DNA of 64,000 bases from Flammeovirgaceae bacterium 311 (GTDB lineage Bacteria; Bacteroidota; Bacteroidia; Cytophagales; Cyclobacteriaceae), in NCBI GenBank assembly GCA_000597885.1, contig CP004371.1, positions 6,398,501 through 6,462,500 of the forward strand, given 5' to 3'. Within the stretch, counting starts at the first letter, position 1, and every line of letters starts with the position of its first letter. This document shows positions 50,959-62,502 of this stretch, one piece after another. The notes under the pieces were generated by a model. That model made no database searches and had not been told where the DNA came from. It was given only the letters and a program-made list of their open reading frames with translations. The translations under genes were made by a program, and so were the position numbers.

Positions 50959-53900
50959 ATGATAAAGAAAATTTACTGCTTAGTGGTGGTGGTAGTACTT
51001 TGGTCTATGCTTCCGCTTTACACTTACGGACAGAAAGTAGGACATCAGTTACTTACTGATAGTTCAGGCACTGTTCATGGTAACTTAGCAGGTAAATTAC
51101 CGCAAAAAAATTTTTCCGGTAATCATGTTTCTGTTCTTGCCTCCACCACGGTTACTGATTCCGGTGCAAAAAATCTCATACCAGCTGAGGCGCCAATGAG
51201 CACAGAGGATGTGTCCTGGGAGTGTGTAATATCAGAACTGCAGGAAGTAAAAGAATTCTCCGGTCAGTCTGAGTTTAGCTACTTAGGCAGCAGTGTAGCA
51301 ATTGATGGCACTGTTGCAGTAGTAGGCGCTTATCGGGAAGGTTCTTATAAGGGATCGGTGTATGTCTATCGTTTTAATGGCAGTGAGTGGCAGCAGGAAG
51401 CAAAGTTGATGGCAGCAGACGGAGCCCCCAACCATTATTTTGGCTACGCTGTAGCTATATCGGGAAATAATGTGGTAGTAGGTGCCTATAATAATGGTAA
51501 TGGGGCTGCTTATGTTTATCAATTCAGTAATAATAACTGGCAGCAAGCAGCAAAGCTATCTGCACAGGGCGGTGAAGCTGCAGGTAATTTTGGATGGTCT
51601 GTAGGCATAGCTGGTGCAACGGTAGTGGTAGGAGCGCCACGCTATAGTGATGCTGTTTTGTATACGGGGGCTGTTTATGTATTCAGTCTAAAAGAAGGGG
51701 TTTGGCAGTATCAGACTAGAATTGTAGCCTCCGACAGAGCACAAAATGATCTGTTTGGTAGGTCGGTAGCTGTATTGGAAAATACGATTGTGGTTGGCGC
51801 ACCTGATGATAGTTCAAATAACTTATCAGCTTCCGGGTCTGCGTATGTATTTAGCTGGGATGGAACTGCCTGGTTGGAGAAAAATAAATTACTGGCCCCG
51901 GATGCTGCCCATAATGATCGCTTTGGCAGTGCAGTAGCGCTGTCTGCACAGCAAATATTTGTGGGTTCTCCCAATGATGATGACCAGGGTAGTGATTCTG
52001 GTTCTGTCTACGAATTTAACTTTAACAGCAACAACTGGACTTACCGTTCAAAGATCCAGGCTTTTGATGCTTCCTACTACGATTATTTTGGGCTAAATCT
52101 TGGTGTATCGGGAGATAAGCTGATTGTTGGTGCACATAAGGAAAATGCTAAATATTTAGATGCAGGTGCTGTCTATATTTTTGAGAATGGAACAGCAGGA
52201 TGGAAGCAACAGGCAAAGCTGATGGCATCAGATGGCGCTGCAAATAATAATTATGGATTTGCAGTAGGTGTCTCCGGTTCCGCTTTTGTTGTTGGAGCTC
52301 CCTATGCGGATCATGAAAGCGCAGATGCCGGAGCTGTTTATTTTATGGGCTGCCCGGCACAAACAGAAGGTAACAAGCCTCCCGGGATAGTTGCTGATCA
52401 AAGTTTTCTCCTTGATAAAACAGCTACAGCTGGTACTCTTGTAGGAAACATTCAGGCAAATGACCCGGAGGGGGATGTTTTGAGAAAATGGCAAATTGTT
52501 GGTGGTAACCTGCTGGACGCATTCAAGATCGATGCCAGTACAGGTTCTCTTTCAGTAAACAAGCCTGCTGCTTTGGAAGATCATCTGCAAACAGGTTTTC
52601 GCTTAAGCATATCGGTTAGCGATGGCGCATTAACTGATCAGGAAGATATAATCGTCCACCTAACAGGACAAGCTAAGGACTTTGATCTTACTTGCTGCAC
52701 AACGACTGATTTTAAAGAATCATATAGGGAGGCTGATTTATTGAACAATGCTTCCTATGGTTACAATGTAGCAATTGATGGAAATACAGCAGTAATAGGC
52801 AACAGTATTGAAGATTCGTTTCAGGGGGCCGCCTATGTATATGAAAAAAACGAAGATGGCAGCTGGAAGAGAGTCGCGCGCCTTAGTCCTTCTGATGCAA
52901 AGGCTAATAAGTTATTTGGTACTGCGGTAAGCGTGTCTTCATCAGTGATCATCATTGGTGCCAGACAGGATGTTACCTATGGCTATTCCGGGGCCGCCTA
53001 CATATTTGAGCGACCTGCAGGTGGCTGGCAGAATAGTACTGAAACAGCAAAAGTGATGGCGTCTGATGCTGATGAAAGTGAGTTTTTCGGTGCTTCTGTG
53101 GCTGTATATGATGCTACTGCAATTATAGGGGCTTATGGAAGTTCTGAATTTGGCAGAATGTCGGGTTCGGCTTACATCTTCGAGAGAGGAATTGATGGCT
53201 GGAAAAGTGTGCGGGAGGTAGCTAAGTTAGTACCTGATGATGGAATGCCAAATGCTAACTTTGGCTATTCCGTTGCTATTCATGGAACCACCATTGTGGT
53301 AGGCGCCCGTGGAGATCGGGAAAGCAGGGGTGCTGCCTATGTATATGAGCGGCCTGTAAAGGGCTGGACCAATGTTGTTCAGCAGGCGAAGCTAACAGCT
53401 GGCAATGCCACCACAAAGGATTATTTCGGTAATGCTGTAGGTGTTTCCGGCGCTACCATTGTGGTGGGTGCACATAAAGATTTAGGAAATGTAGGAAGAC
53501 CAGGCGCTGCCTATGTTTTTGAAAAGCCAACTGCCGGCTGGAAAGATGCCACAGAAACAGCAGTATTAACTGCGTCTGATGAACACAGTCAAAATGCATT
53601 TGGATATACTGTTGATATTTCCGGTAAAACCATTGTGGTAGGTGCCTATGGAGATTATGCTTATACCGGTGCCGTTTATGTGTTTGAGCGGCCTGATAAT
53701 GGCTGGCAAACAGCTAAACAAACCCAAAAGCTAATCGCCTCTAATAACAAGCTAAGCAATAAGTTTGGTAATTCTGTAGCCATATCAGGAACCCATATTG
53801 TTGCAGGAATGCATAACAGTGCCTTCGACAGGGTTACACCAGGATCAGCCTATTTCTTCAACTGCCCACTGGCAGTTACTTCCAATACACCGCCCACCAT

Positions 53901-55836
53901 ATCCAATAAAATATTTAGTATCGATGAAAATTCAGCAAATGGAAGTGAAGTTGGTGCAGTTCAGGCTGCCGATGAGGAAGGGAATGTATTAAGCTATAGC
54001 ATTATTTCCGGCAATACCGGCAATGCTTTTGCACTTAACAGCAGTACAGGAATGATCACTGTAGCCAATACGGCTGCCATAGATTACGAAACAAATCCTC
54101 GCTATGAATTAACAGTAGCAGTGAGCGATGGCCAGGCCAGCAGCCAGGCGCAGGTAACTATTTTGCTCAGTAACCTGAACGATAATGCGCCTTTGGTTGA
54201 TTGTAAACCCCTAAACGTTGCGGCTCAGCAGGGTTGTGCCAGCAGGGTAGAGGCGAAAGCCTTTGATGGGGGTGCTACTGATGCGGATGGTGATGAGCTG
54301 ACGTTCACAGTAACTCCTGCAGGACCATACCCCATAGGCACCACGGCGGTAATCCTTCAGGTGTATGATGGGAAACATTATTCCCAGTGTACCACAAGCA
54401 TTACAGTAAAAGATGAAACTGCTCCTACAGCAATTGTAAATAACCTTCAGTTGGTACTCAATGAAGCGGGCACAGCACAATTAACTCCTGATCAGGTAGA
54501 TGGCGGCAGTTACGATTACTGTTCGGCGGTTACAGCAACACTTGGCAAAACAGAATTTACCTGTGCCGATTTGGGAACCAACCTGGTAGACCTGGTGGTC
54601 AGGGACGGCAATGGCAACACTGCTACTGTGCAGGCTACCATTACAGTTGTAGATACACAGGTGCCAAGGGTGCCCGATACCTTTGAATTTTTTGTAGATG
54701 AAAATAGTCCTGAAGAGACCTATGTAGGTTTTATAGGAGCCAGGGATAACTGTAGCATCAGTTACATGCTGAAATCAGCAAGTGTGGAGAATGCCTTTAC
54801 TGTCGATGCGACAGGGCAAGTACTTGTGGCCGGTGGTGCTGTGCTTAATTATGAGGGAGTCTTTTCCTATACCCTCACGGTAGAAGTTAGCGATGAGAGT
54901 GGGAATACAGCTTTGACTACCATCAGCATCAGGCTGAACAATCTCTTTGAACATTCTCCACAGCTGGGAATATTGGCTGCACAGGAAATACTGGAGGATG
55001 AGCTTTACCTATTTGAAATACCAGCAGAAGCATTTACAGATCCGGATGAAGGTGATGTACTTACCTATAGTTTCGTTAATCTGCCCCACTGGCTGGTGTA
55101 TGATACATACAGCTATAAACTGACAGGCACACCCCTGAACGAGCATGTGGGGGAGTATCAGATTGTTGTCAGAGCAACTGATTTAGGCAATCAGTCTGCT
55201 GAGCAAAGCTTCTCCCTCAAGGTAATCAATGTGAATGATGCCCCTGAAGACATAGACATACTTGGATTAATAATTTCTGAAAATCAACCAGCAGGTACCC
55301 TTGCAGGTGAGCTTAGTACCCTGGATGTAGATGCTGGCGATATCCACAACTATAGCCTGGTTTGGGGAGAAGGCGATAAGGATAACCAGCGTTTTCAGAT
55401 TTCCGGTAACCTCCTCCAGGTTTTAACCCCTCTTGATTATGAGGAGAGACAACAGTATTCAGTACGCATCCGCACCACCGACCAGGCGGGTGCCACCTTT
55501 GAGAAAATCTTTAAGATCTCTGTGATGGATGAACAGGACACAGAGGCTTTTCTGCCGAATCTGTTCTCTCCAAATGGTGACCTTAGTAATGACCGCTTCA
55601 TCTTAAGATCTAAAATTCCTGAACAGCTTCACCTGCGTATTTTTAACCGTCAGGGAAGGCTGGTATATGAAACCACAGATGTTACAGAAGCAACCCAAAG
55701 GGGCTGGGATGGTACCTGTAACGGTATTGCACAGCCCGAAGGTACTTATGTATGGCAGCTCACAGGCCGCTACGGTGATGGTTTACCACTGACTGTTGCA
55801 GGTAAAACAATGGGAAATGTTGTGCTGACCCGATAA
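50959..55836 (+). CDS. Giant surface protein: two FG-GAP-type arrays, cadherin/HYR domains, T9SS type-B C-terminal domain
   Basis: About 1625 residues from ATG 50959, which places a clean signal peptide (KKIYCLVVVVVLWSMLPLYTYGQ) at the start; the longer frame from 50908 adds 17 residues. Seven integrin-like FG-GAP repeats (e.g. YFGYAVAISGNNVVVGAY) are followed by a cadherin-like domain. A second array of seven repeats of the same type comes next (e.g. NFGYSVAIHGTTIVVGAR), then further cadherin domains, an HYR-like domain (DCKPLNVAAQQGCAS), a dystroglycan-type cadherin-like domain and the gliding-motility-associated C-terminal domain (FLPNLFSPNGDLSNDRFIL). It is probably exported by T9SS and displayed for adhesion or gliding. 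The PorP/SprF-like gene follows after 13 nt. Confidence 0.87.
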   Translation: MIKKIYCLVVVVVLWSMLPLYTYGQKVGHQLLTDSSGTVHGNLAGKLPQKNFSGNHVSVLASTTVTDSGAKNLIPAEAPMSTEDVSWECVISELQEVKEFSGQSEFSYLGSSVAIDGTVAVVGAYREGSYKGSVYVYRFNGSEWQQEAKLMAADGAPNHYFGYAVAISGNNVVVGAYNNGNGAAYVYQFSNNNWQQAAKLSAQGGEAAGNFGWSVGIAGATVVVGAPRYSDAVLYTGAVYVFSLKEGVWQYQTRIVASDRAQNDLFGRSVAVLENTIVVGAPDDSSNNLSASGSAYVFSWDGTAWLEKNKLLAPDAAHNDRFGSAVALSAQQIFVGSPNDDDQGSDSGSVYEFNFNSNNWTYRSKIQAFDASYYDYFGLNLGVSGDKLIVGAHKENAKYLDAGAVYIFENGTAGWKQQAKLMASDGAANNNYGFAVGVSGSAFVVGAPYADHESADAGAVYFMGCPAQTEGNKPPGIVADQSFLLDKTATAGTLVGNIQANDPEGDVLRKWQIVGGNLLDAFKIDASTGSLSVNKPAALEDHLQTGFRLSISVSDGALTDQEDIIVHLTGQAKDFDLTCCTTTDFKESYREADLLNNASYGYNVAIDGNTAVIGNSIEDSFQGAAYVYEKNEDGSWKRVARLSPSDAKANKLFGTAVSVSSSVIIIGARQDVTYGYSGAAYIFERPAGGWQNSTETAKVMASDADESEFFGASVAVYDATAIIGAYGSSEFGRMSGSAYIFERGIDGWKSVREVAKLVPDDGMPNANFGYSVAIHGTTIVVGARGDRESRGAAYVYERPVKGWTNVVQQAKLTAGNATTKDYFGNAVGVSGATIVVGAHKDLGNVGRPGAAYVFEKPTAGWKDATETAVLTASDEHSQNAFGYTVDISGKTIVVGAYGDYAYTGAVYVFERPDNGWQTAKQTQKLIASNNKLSNKFGNSVAISGTHIVAGMHNSAFDRVTPGSAYFFNCPLAVTSNTPPTISNKIFSIDENSANGSEVGAVQAADEEGNVLSYSIISGNTGNAFALNSSTGMITVANTAAIDYETNPRYELTVAVSDGQASSQAQVTILLSNLNDNAPLVDCKPLNVAAQQGCASRVEAKAFDGGATDADGDELTFTVTPAGPYPIGTTAVILQVYDGKHYSQCTTSITVKDETAPTAIVNNLQLVLNEAGTAQLTPDQVDGGSYDYCSAVTATLGKTEFTCADLGTNLVDLVVRDGNGNTATVQATITVVDTQVPRVPDTFEFFVDENSPEETYVGFIGARDNCSISYMLKSASVENAFTVDATGQVLVAGGAVLNYEGVFSYTLTVEVSDESGNTALTTISIRLNNLFEHSPQLGILAAQEILEDELYLFEIPAEAFTDPDEGDVLTYSFVNLPHWLVYDTYSYKLTGTPLNEHVGEYQIVVRATDLGNQSAEQSFSLKVINVNDAPEDIDILGLIISENQPAGTLAGELSTLDVDAGDIHNYSLVWGEGDKDNQRFQISGNLLQVLTPLDYEERQQYSVRIRTTDQAGATFEKIFKISVMDEQDTEAFLPNLFSPNGDLSNDRFILRSKIPEQLHLRIFNRQGRLVYETTDVTEATQRGWDGTCNGIAQPEGTYVWQLTGRYGDGLPLTVAGKTMGNVVLTR

Positions 55837-55849
55837 AAGAAATCTTCTT

Positions 55850-56845
55850 ATGAAAATAAAAGCTGATCGATTCCGCCTGCTGTTTCTGCTGATGGTGCTT
55901 ATGCTTTCAGGCAGCGCCTATGCACAGCTCCCGGGCTTAAGCCAGTTTTGGCTGGCGCCTCAGACAAACACTCCTGCTGCCCTGACAGGGAGTGATTATG
56001 CCCAGTTTAGCAGCCATTACCGCAGGCAGGCCATTAGCGAGGATCTTGGATATCACAGTTATGTATTAAGCGGCAGCTTACCGCTTTACTACAAAGAGGG
56101 CAACCGTTTTGGTACGGCTGGTTTAAGCCTGCTGCATGATAGGAGCGGACAGTTTGGCTTGCTTACAACCAATGGGCTCATGGCTTCCTTTAGCTATGAG
56201 ACCAGGCTTAGCACCCAGCACCACTTGGTAGGAGGGCTGCAGGCAGGATACTTTAACCGCGGCATTAACTGGAGCAAAGTACGCACCGATGCCCAGTGGC
56301 AGCATGGCGTATATGATCCGAACGCAGGTGTTGGAGAAAATTGGACCCCTGAACGCAGCGGTGTGCTGGTTATTAATGCTGGCATTGGTTATCACAGGCT
56401 AAACCAAGCCGGACAAAACCAGCTGCGTATACACCTGGGCGCCAGTAACCTAAGCAAAAGCAGCTTTGACCACCTGGAAGGAGACAGGGAAGAGCCCCTG
56501 CCGCTGGGGCTAACCTTTTTTACAGATTATGTCGCTTACCGTAATGAATATTACGAACTGATTCCGATGTTGCGCTGGCAATGGGAGGCAGGTCTGGGCG
56601 ATTTACATACCGGTATTATGCTGAAAAGGGCTTTGAAAGCAGGAGGTGTTGAGGATAATCACCTGGGATTGGCCATACTATACAGCGGACAGCAGACTGC
56701 TATTTTTTCACTGCAGCTGATACAGCCCACTTTTCTTTTCGCCATAGGCTATGATCTTGCACTTGGAGAGGCAGCGCCAGCTACCAGGAATGCAGTAGAA
56801 GCAAGCCTTGGCTGGCGCTTTAACAGGGCAAGTAGCGGAAAGTAG
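55850..56845 (+). CDS. PorP/SprF family type IX secretion outer-membrane protein
   Basis: A 331-residue protein with a signal peptide (LLFLLMVLMLSGSAYAQ). The start of the mature part, LPGLSQFWLAPQTNTPAALTGSDYAQFSSHYRRQ, is the PorP/SprF signature (Q-F-W-x-x-x-x-xNPA-type with variant). Alternating beta-strands throughout fit an outer-membrane barrel. Proteins of this family lie just downstream of type-B C-terminal-domain cargo and help to secrete or hold it on the surface. The 13-nt gap to the giant gene supports that pairing. Confidence 0.9.
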   Translation: MKIKADRFRLLFLLMVLMLSGSAYAQLPGLSQFWLAPQTNTPAALTGSDYAQFSSHYRRQAISEDLGYHSYVLSGSLPLYYKEGNRFGTAGLSLLHDRSGQFGLLTTNGLMASFSYETRLSTQHHLVGGLQAGYFNRGINWSKVRTDAQWQHGVYDPNAGVGENWTPERSGVLVINAGIGYHRLNQAGQNQLRIHLGASNLSKSSFDHLEGDREEPLPLGLTFFTDYVAYRNEYYELIPMLRWQWEAGLGDLHTGIMLKRALKAGGVEDNHLGLAILYSGQQTAIFSLQLIQPTFLFAIGYDLALGEAAPATRNAVEASLGWRFNRASSGK

Positions 56846-57140
56846 CTTATTACCAATAAATTACTGCACCAACTATGGGGCTGCTGTCTTGTGGTAACAC
56901 CGTTGAAATAAACTGTATTCCTGAAGCAGGTATTTCAGAAGATTGAAAAGCCGGCTTGATATTTTTTTTCCGTTTTGTCTTTTATCAGGATCAACCCATG
57001 TAGCTCCAGCTATGACAAGCGAAAACCATGAATGTTATTCAGGTGAAAATCGTTATTTATGCAAAATATATACCTTTTATAGGATATAACACCAGGTCTC
57101 TCTTATTTGTATTATTCCAAGCGTTAAATCGTAAGACTAA

Positions 57141-59162
<2,022 letters not shown>

Positions 59163-59181
59163 CGTCTGGAACATAAAATAT

Positions 59182-59213
59182 AAAAAGCCTATTCTTTCCA
59201 GAATAGGCTTTTT
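59182..59213 (+). terminator. gyrB terminator
   Basis: AAAAAGCCTATTCT (59182-59195) and AGAATAGGCTTTTT (59200-59213) form a perfect 14-bp stem with a TTCC loop, 20 nt after the gyrB stop. Confidence 0.93.
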
Positions 59214-59289
59214 ACTTTAAGACTGATATCTTAGCAATAGCCCTTATTTTTACGTATAAGCTATCAGATAAATTTTTTCGTTTGCACAT

Positions 59290-61497
59290 ATGCTCAGACA
59301 AAACCGCATATCATCTTATATATTCAACAGCCCATTCATCAGCAGAGATTTAAGCTGGTTAAAATTCAATGAAAGGGTATTGGATCAGGCACGGAATCCC
59401 AACCGTAACATCTTTGAAAAGCTAAAATTCCTGGCCATTACCTCCTCTAATCAGGATGAGTTTTTTATGATCAGGGTGGGTAGTCTTTATAACTATATAG
59501 ACTATGGCCGCGAACGGATAGACTACTCAGGACTGCGTGAAATTCCTTTTAAACGGAAGCTGTTTGCCGATGCACAGGCTTTTCATGCTGAGCAGCACAA
59601 GCATTTTCTGGAAAAGCTGGTGCCGGAGTTCAATGAAAATGGCTTTAGAATTGTAAAGCTCGATGAGCTGGAGGATTATGAATTAAAGCAGGTTAAGCGC
59701 TATTTCAAAAAGACCATCTTTCCCATGATCACTCCCATGGTCTATGATAGCTACCACACCTTTCCAATCCTGATGAACAAACTGCTCATCTATGGTGTAA
59801 TCACACATAATCCTACTGATAAAAAAGAACAACGCAAGCTCTCCTTCATACAGATTCCGCAGAATCTGCCCCGTTTTTACGAAATAGAACGTGAAAATGA
59901 GATTCTGTTCGTACCTATCGAAAATATCATCTGCCGCTTTATTGCCAAATTTTTCCGCAATGTGGAAATACTGGCAGTAAACCTGTTTAGGATTATCCGG
60001 AATGGCGATTTTACCCTGGAGGAAAGTGAAGATGTAGATTCCAACTTCCTGGAAGAAATCAAGCAAAAGCTGAAAACACGCAAAACAGGCAGGGTGGTAC
60101 GCATAGAAATAGAAGAAGGCTATGATGGATGGATGATACGCCTGCTGAAAAAACGCTGGAGCATTGATGCAGATAATGTATTTGAGGTATCTAAAAACAG
60201 CCTGATGGATTTTACAGGGCTGGGGCAGATTTTCGGTCACAGGGAATTCATAGATGCCCAGCCTACCGGTCACCCTCCGGTATCCCCCCTTACATATACG
60301 CATACAGACAGGGCTGAAAGTATTTTTGAAGTACTTAAGCGGAAAGATATTTTTCTGCACCATCCTTATAATAGCATAGATCCTTTGCTCACTTTAATGG
60401 AGCAATCTGCCGAAGATCCTGATGTACTGGCCATAAAAATCACCATATACCGCCTGGCAGATGATTCCCGTATTATTACGGCGCTATTAAAAGCTGCTGA
60501 AAACGGAAAGCACGTCTCGGTATTGTTCGAGCTGAAAGCCCGTTTTGATGAAGAGAATAATATGCGCGAAGCCAAACGCCTGCAGCAGGCTGGTTGCTTT
60601 GTGATTTATGGCATCAGTAGTTTTAAAACCCACACTAAGCTGCTGCTGGTGGTGCGCAAGGAAGGTAGTAAAGTACGCCGATACGTACACATGAGCAGTG
60701 GCAACTACAATGAGAAAACAGCACGACTCTATACAGATGTTAGCCTGCTTACCAGCCATGATAAGTATGCCAATGACGTATCTGAGTTTTTTAATGTAAT
60801 TACAGGCCATAGCAATCCGGAAACCTACCGCTACCTCATTACGGCCCCGCGCGATATGCGTCAGCAACTTATTGAGCTGATCAGAAAGGAAGCAGAAAAT
60901 GCAAGACAGGGACTGCCTGCCGCCATAAGTATAAAAATAAACTCGCTGGAAGACCGGGAAACCATACAAGAGCTTTACGCCGCATCGGAAGCGGGTGTGC
61001 CCATTAAGCTGGTGGTGAGGGGGATTTGCTGCCTGAGGCCGGGCAGACCTGGTTTAAGTGAGAACATTATTGTAAGATCTCTGGTAGGCGATTACCTGGA
61101 GCATGCCCGTTTGTACTATTTTCATAACGGCGGTGAACCGCTTGTATATGCCGGCAGCGCCGATATAATGGTGCGAAGTTTTGACAGGAGGCTGGAGTCG
61201 CTCTTTCAGGTATTGGACCCAATGGTGCTCAAGGAGTGCCTGGCCATTCTGGATTATAACCTGCGCGATAATGTAAATAGCTATCTGCTGCAGGAGGATG
61301 GTAACTATGTGAAAATTCAGCCGGCTGAAGATGAAGAGCCCTTCAATGTGCATCAGGAGTTCTTTAGAATAACTGTTCAGGATATTGATGGTGTTCACAT
61401 CTTTGAGGAACATCTCAAGGAAGAGGAAACAGAAGAAGATGATGAGGAAGAAGAGCTAAAGGAAGAAGAGGAGGAAGTAAGCTCGAAAGAAAAGTAA
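59290..61497 (+). CDS. ppk1: Polyphosphate kinase 1, with an acidic C-terminal tail
   Basis: It synthesises inorganic polyphosphate from ATP, reversibly. It has 735 residues, slightly longer than usual. The N domain starts FISRDLSWLKFNERVLDQA. The C1/C2 domains contain HHPYNSIDPLLTLMEQSAEDP, IKITIYRLADDSRIITALLKAAENGKHVSVLFELKARFDEENN, and the autophosphorylated His in YVHMSSGNYNEKTARLYTD (about residue 467). FEVLKRKDIFLHHPY and RGICCLRPGRPGLSENI complete the active site. The last 30 residues are unusual: 19 are Glu or Asp (EEETEEDDEEEELKEEEEE). It is convergent with an exopolyphosphatase gene. Confidence 0.95.
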   Translation: MLRQNRISSYIFNSPFISRDLSWLKFNERVLDQARNPNRNIFEKLKFLAITSSNQDEFFMIRVGSLYNYIDYGRERIDYSGLREIPFKRKLFADAQAFHAEQHKHFLEKLVPEFNENGFRIVKLDELEDYELKQVKRYFKKTIFPMITPMVYDSYHTFPILMNKLLIYGVITHNPTDKKEQRKLSFIQIPQNLPRFYEIERENEILFVPIENIICRFIAKFFRNVEILAVNLFRIIRNGDFTLEESEDVDSNFLEEIKQKLKTRKTGRVVRIEIEEGYDGWMIRLLKKRWSIDADNVFEVSKNSLMDFTGLGQIFGHREFIDAQPTGHPPVSPLTYTHTDRAESIFEVLKRKDIFLHHPYNSIDPLLTLMEQSAEDPDVLAIKITIYRLADDSRIITALLKAAENGKHVSVLFELKARFDEENNMREAKRLQQAGCFVIYGISSFKTHTKLLLVVRKEGSKVRRYVHMSSGNYNEKTARLYTDVSLLTSHDKYANDVSEFFNVITGHSNPETYRYLITAPRDMRQQLIELIRKEAENARQGLPAAISIKINSLEDRETIQELYAASEAGVPIKLVVRGICCLRPGRPGLSENIIVRSLVGDYLEHARLYYFHNGGEPLVYAGSADIMVRSFDRRLESLFQVLDPMVLKECLAILDYNLRDNVNSYLLQEDGNYVKIQPAEDEEPFNVHQEFFRITVQDIDGVHIFEEHLKEEETEEDDEEEELKEEEEEVSSKEK

Positions 61498-61500
61498 AAG

Positions 61501-61548
61501 CAGAGCAGGCTGCATTGTTGAATAAAAAAAGCTTGGCCTGCTCTGTTA
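61501..61548. terminator. Bidirectional terminator between ppk1 and ppx
   Basis: CAGAGCAGGC (61501-61510) and GCCTGCTCTG (61536-61545) form a 10-bp stem. The 25-nt loop contains an A-run and the 3' side is T-rich, so it can act for both converging genes. Confidence 0.8.
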
Positions 61549-61550
61549 TT

Positions 61551-62423
61551 TTAATTTTGTTGCTGGTATAAATGCTTCAGCAGGCCATCTTTTAACCCTA
61601 CAGCAGGTACTTTTATAGAAGTACACCCGGCCCAGCGCATTATTTTAAGATAAAGATCTGCTGCCGGCACGATAACATCGGCCCGGTCTGGATTTAGCTG
61701 CAGCTTATGGATACGGTCCTGTACGCTTAAACTATCAATGTAATTGCGCAGCTCCTGTAGTTTTTTAAGGCTTAAGTACTGACCGGTTTTTTTGCCTGCC
61801 ATGTTGTACAGTTTGCTTATGTTTCCTCCTGTGCCAAGGGCTAAGGCTTTTCCATTTATTTTTTCCAGGTGTTTTTTTACCCATGATTCCAGCGCATGCC
61901 ATTCTGCAGCAGAATCTTTGCCCTGCAGGTTGCGCACGGAGCCCAATGAAAAAGACTCTGAAGCCTTTTTGATATGGTTATGGTACAGGTTTAGCTCTGT
62001 ACTGCCTCCGCCAACATCAATATGCAGGTAATGTCCGGCATCGAGCGTATCGGTGATGGCAAGATCAATATACGACGCTTCCTGCTCTCCATTGATGATG
62101 TTAATGCTGATGCCGGTCTGTTCAAGAACTTTCTGTGCAAGGGCCTCACCGTTAGCCGCTGTACGCATGGCAGAAGTGGCACAGGCAAAGTAATCGTCTA
62201 CTTCGAACAACTCCAGTAACAATTTGTAAGCCTGCATTAGTTTTACAAACTTCTGTTCTGCTAACTCGCTGATGCTCCCTTCTGTAAACACATCCTGACC
62301 AAGCCGTAAGGGAAAACGTACATACTCAACTTTTTTAAAAACAGGACCATTAGCACCATCTAAAACAGCGCTTATTTGCAGGCGGACGGCATTAGAGCCT
62401 ATATCAATTGCGGCAAGCTTCAA
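61551..62423 (-). CDS. ppx: Ppx/GppA-family exopolyphosphatase
   Basis: An ASKHA-fold phosphatase that degrades polyphosphate (or pppGpp). From a TTG start at 62423 it has 290 residues beginning KLAAIDIGSNAVRLQIS, the family's N-terminal phosphate-loop motif. HYLHIDVGGGSTELNLY is the second phosphate loop and CATSAMRTAANGEAL the catalytic Glu-bearing region. ALGTGGNISKLYNMAG is the adenosine-like motif. The frame is open to 62564, but the extra 47 codons overlap the divergent lipoprotein promoter at 62448-62481 and resemble nothing. It is short, lacking the C-terminal HD-like domains of E. coli Ppx. The convergent ppk1 supports a polyphosphate role. Confidence 0.92.
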   Translation of the reverse strand: MKLAAIDIGSNAVRLQISAVLDGANGPVFKKVEYVRFPLRLGQDVFTEGSISELAEQKFVKLMQAYKLLLELFEVDDYFACATSAMRTAANGEALAQKVLEQTGISINIINGEQEASYIDLAITDTLDAGHYLHIDVGGGSTELNLYHNHIKKASESFSLGSVRNLQGKDSAAEWHALESWVKKHLEKINGKALALGTGGNISKLYNMAGKKTGQYLSLKKLQELRNYIDSLSVQDRIHKLQLNPDRADVIVPAADLYLKIMRWAGCTSIKVPAVGLKDGLLKHLYQQQN

Positions 62424-62447
62424 AACGTAATGTTTATTTAATGTAAC

Positions 62448-62481
62448 TTTGTTGCAAAAAAGGTATACTTTGTTACCTTTG
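62448..62481 (+). promoter_or_regulatory. Predicted promoter of the lipoprotein operon
   Basis: TTTG (62448-62451) and TACCTTTG (62474-62481) with a 22-nt spacer fit the Bacteroidota consensus and match the gyrB promoter's spacing. Transcription would begin near 62487, supporting the GTG start at 62503 for the downstream gene. Confidence 0.72.
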
Positions 62482-62502
62482 ACAAAAGTAAACACAAAAG
62501 CC

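Noticed and set aside
51283-53880. Regularly spaced DNA repeats considered as a CRISPR-like or tandem-repeat array
   Set aside because: They are degenerate protein-coding FG-GAP repeats in one continuous frame, with no identical direct repeats or unique spacers.
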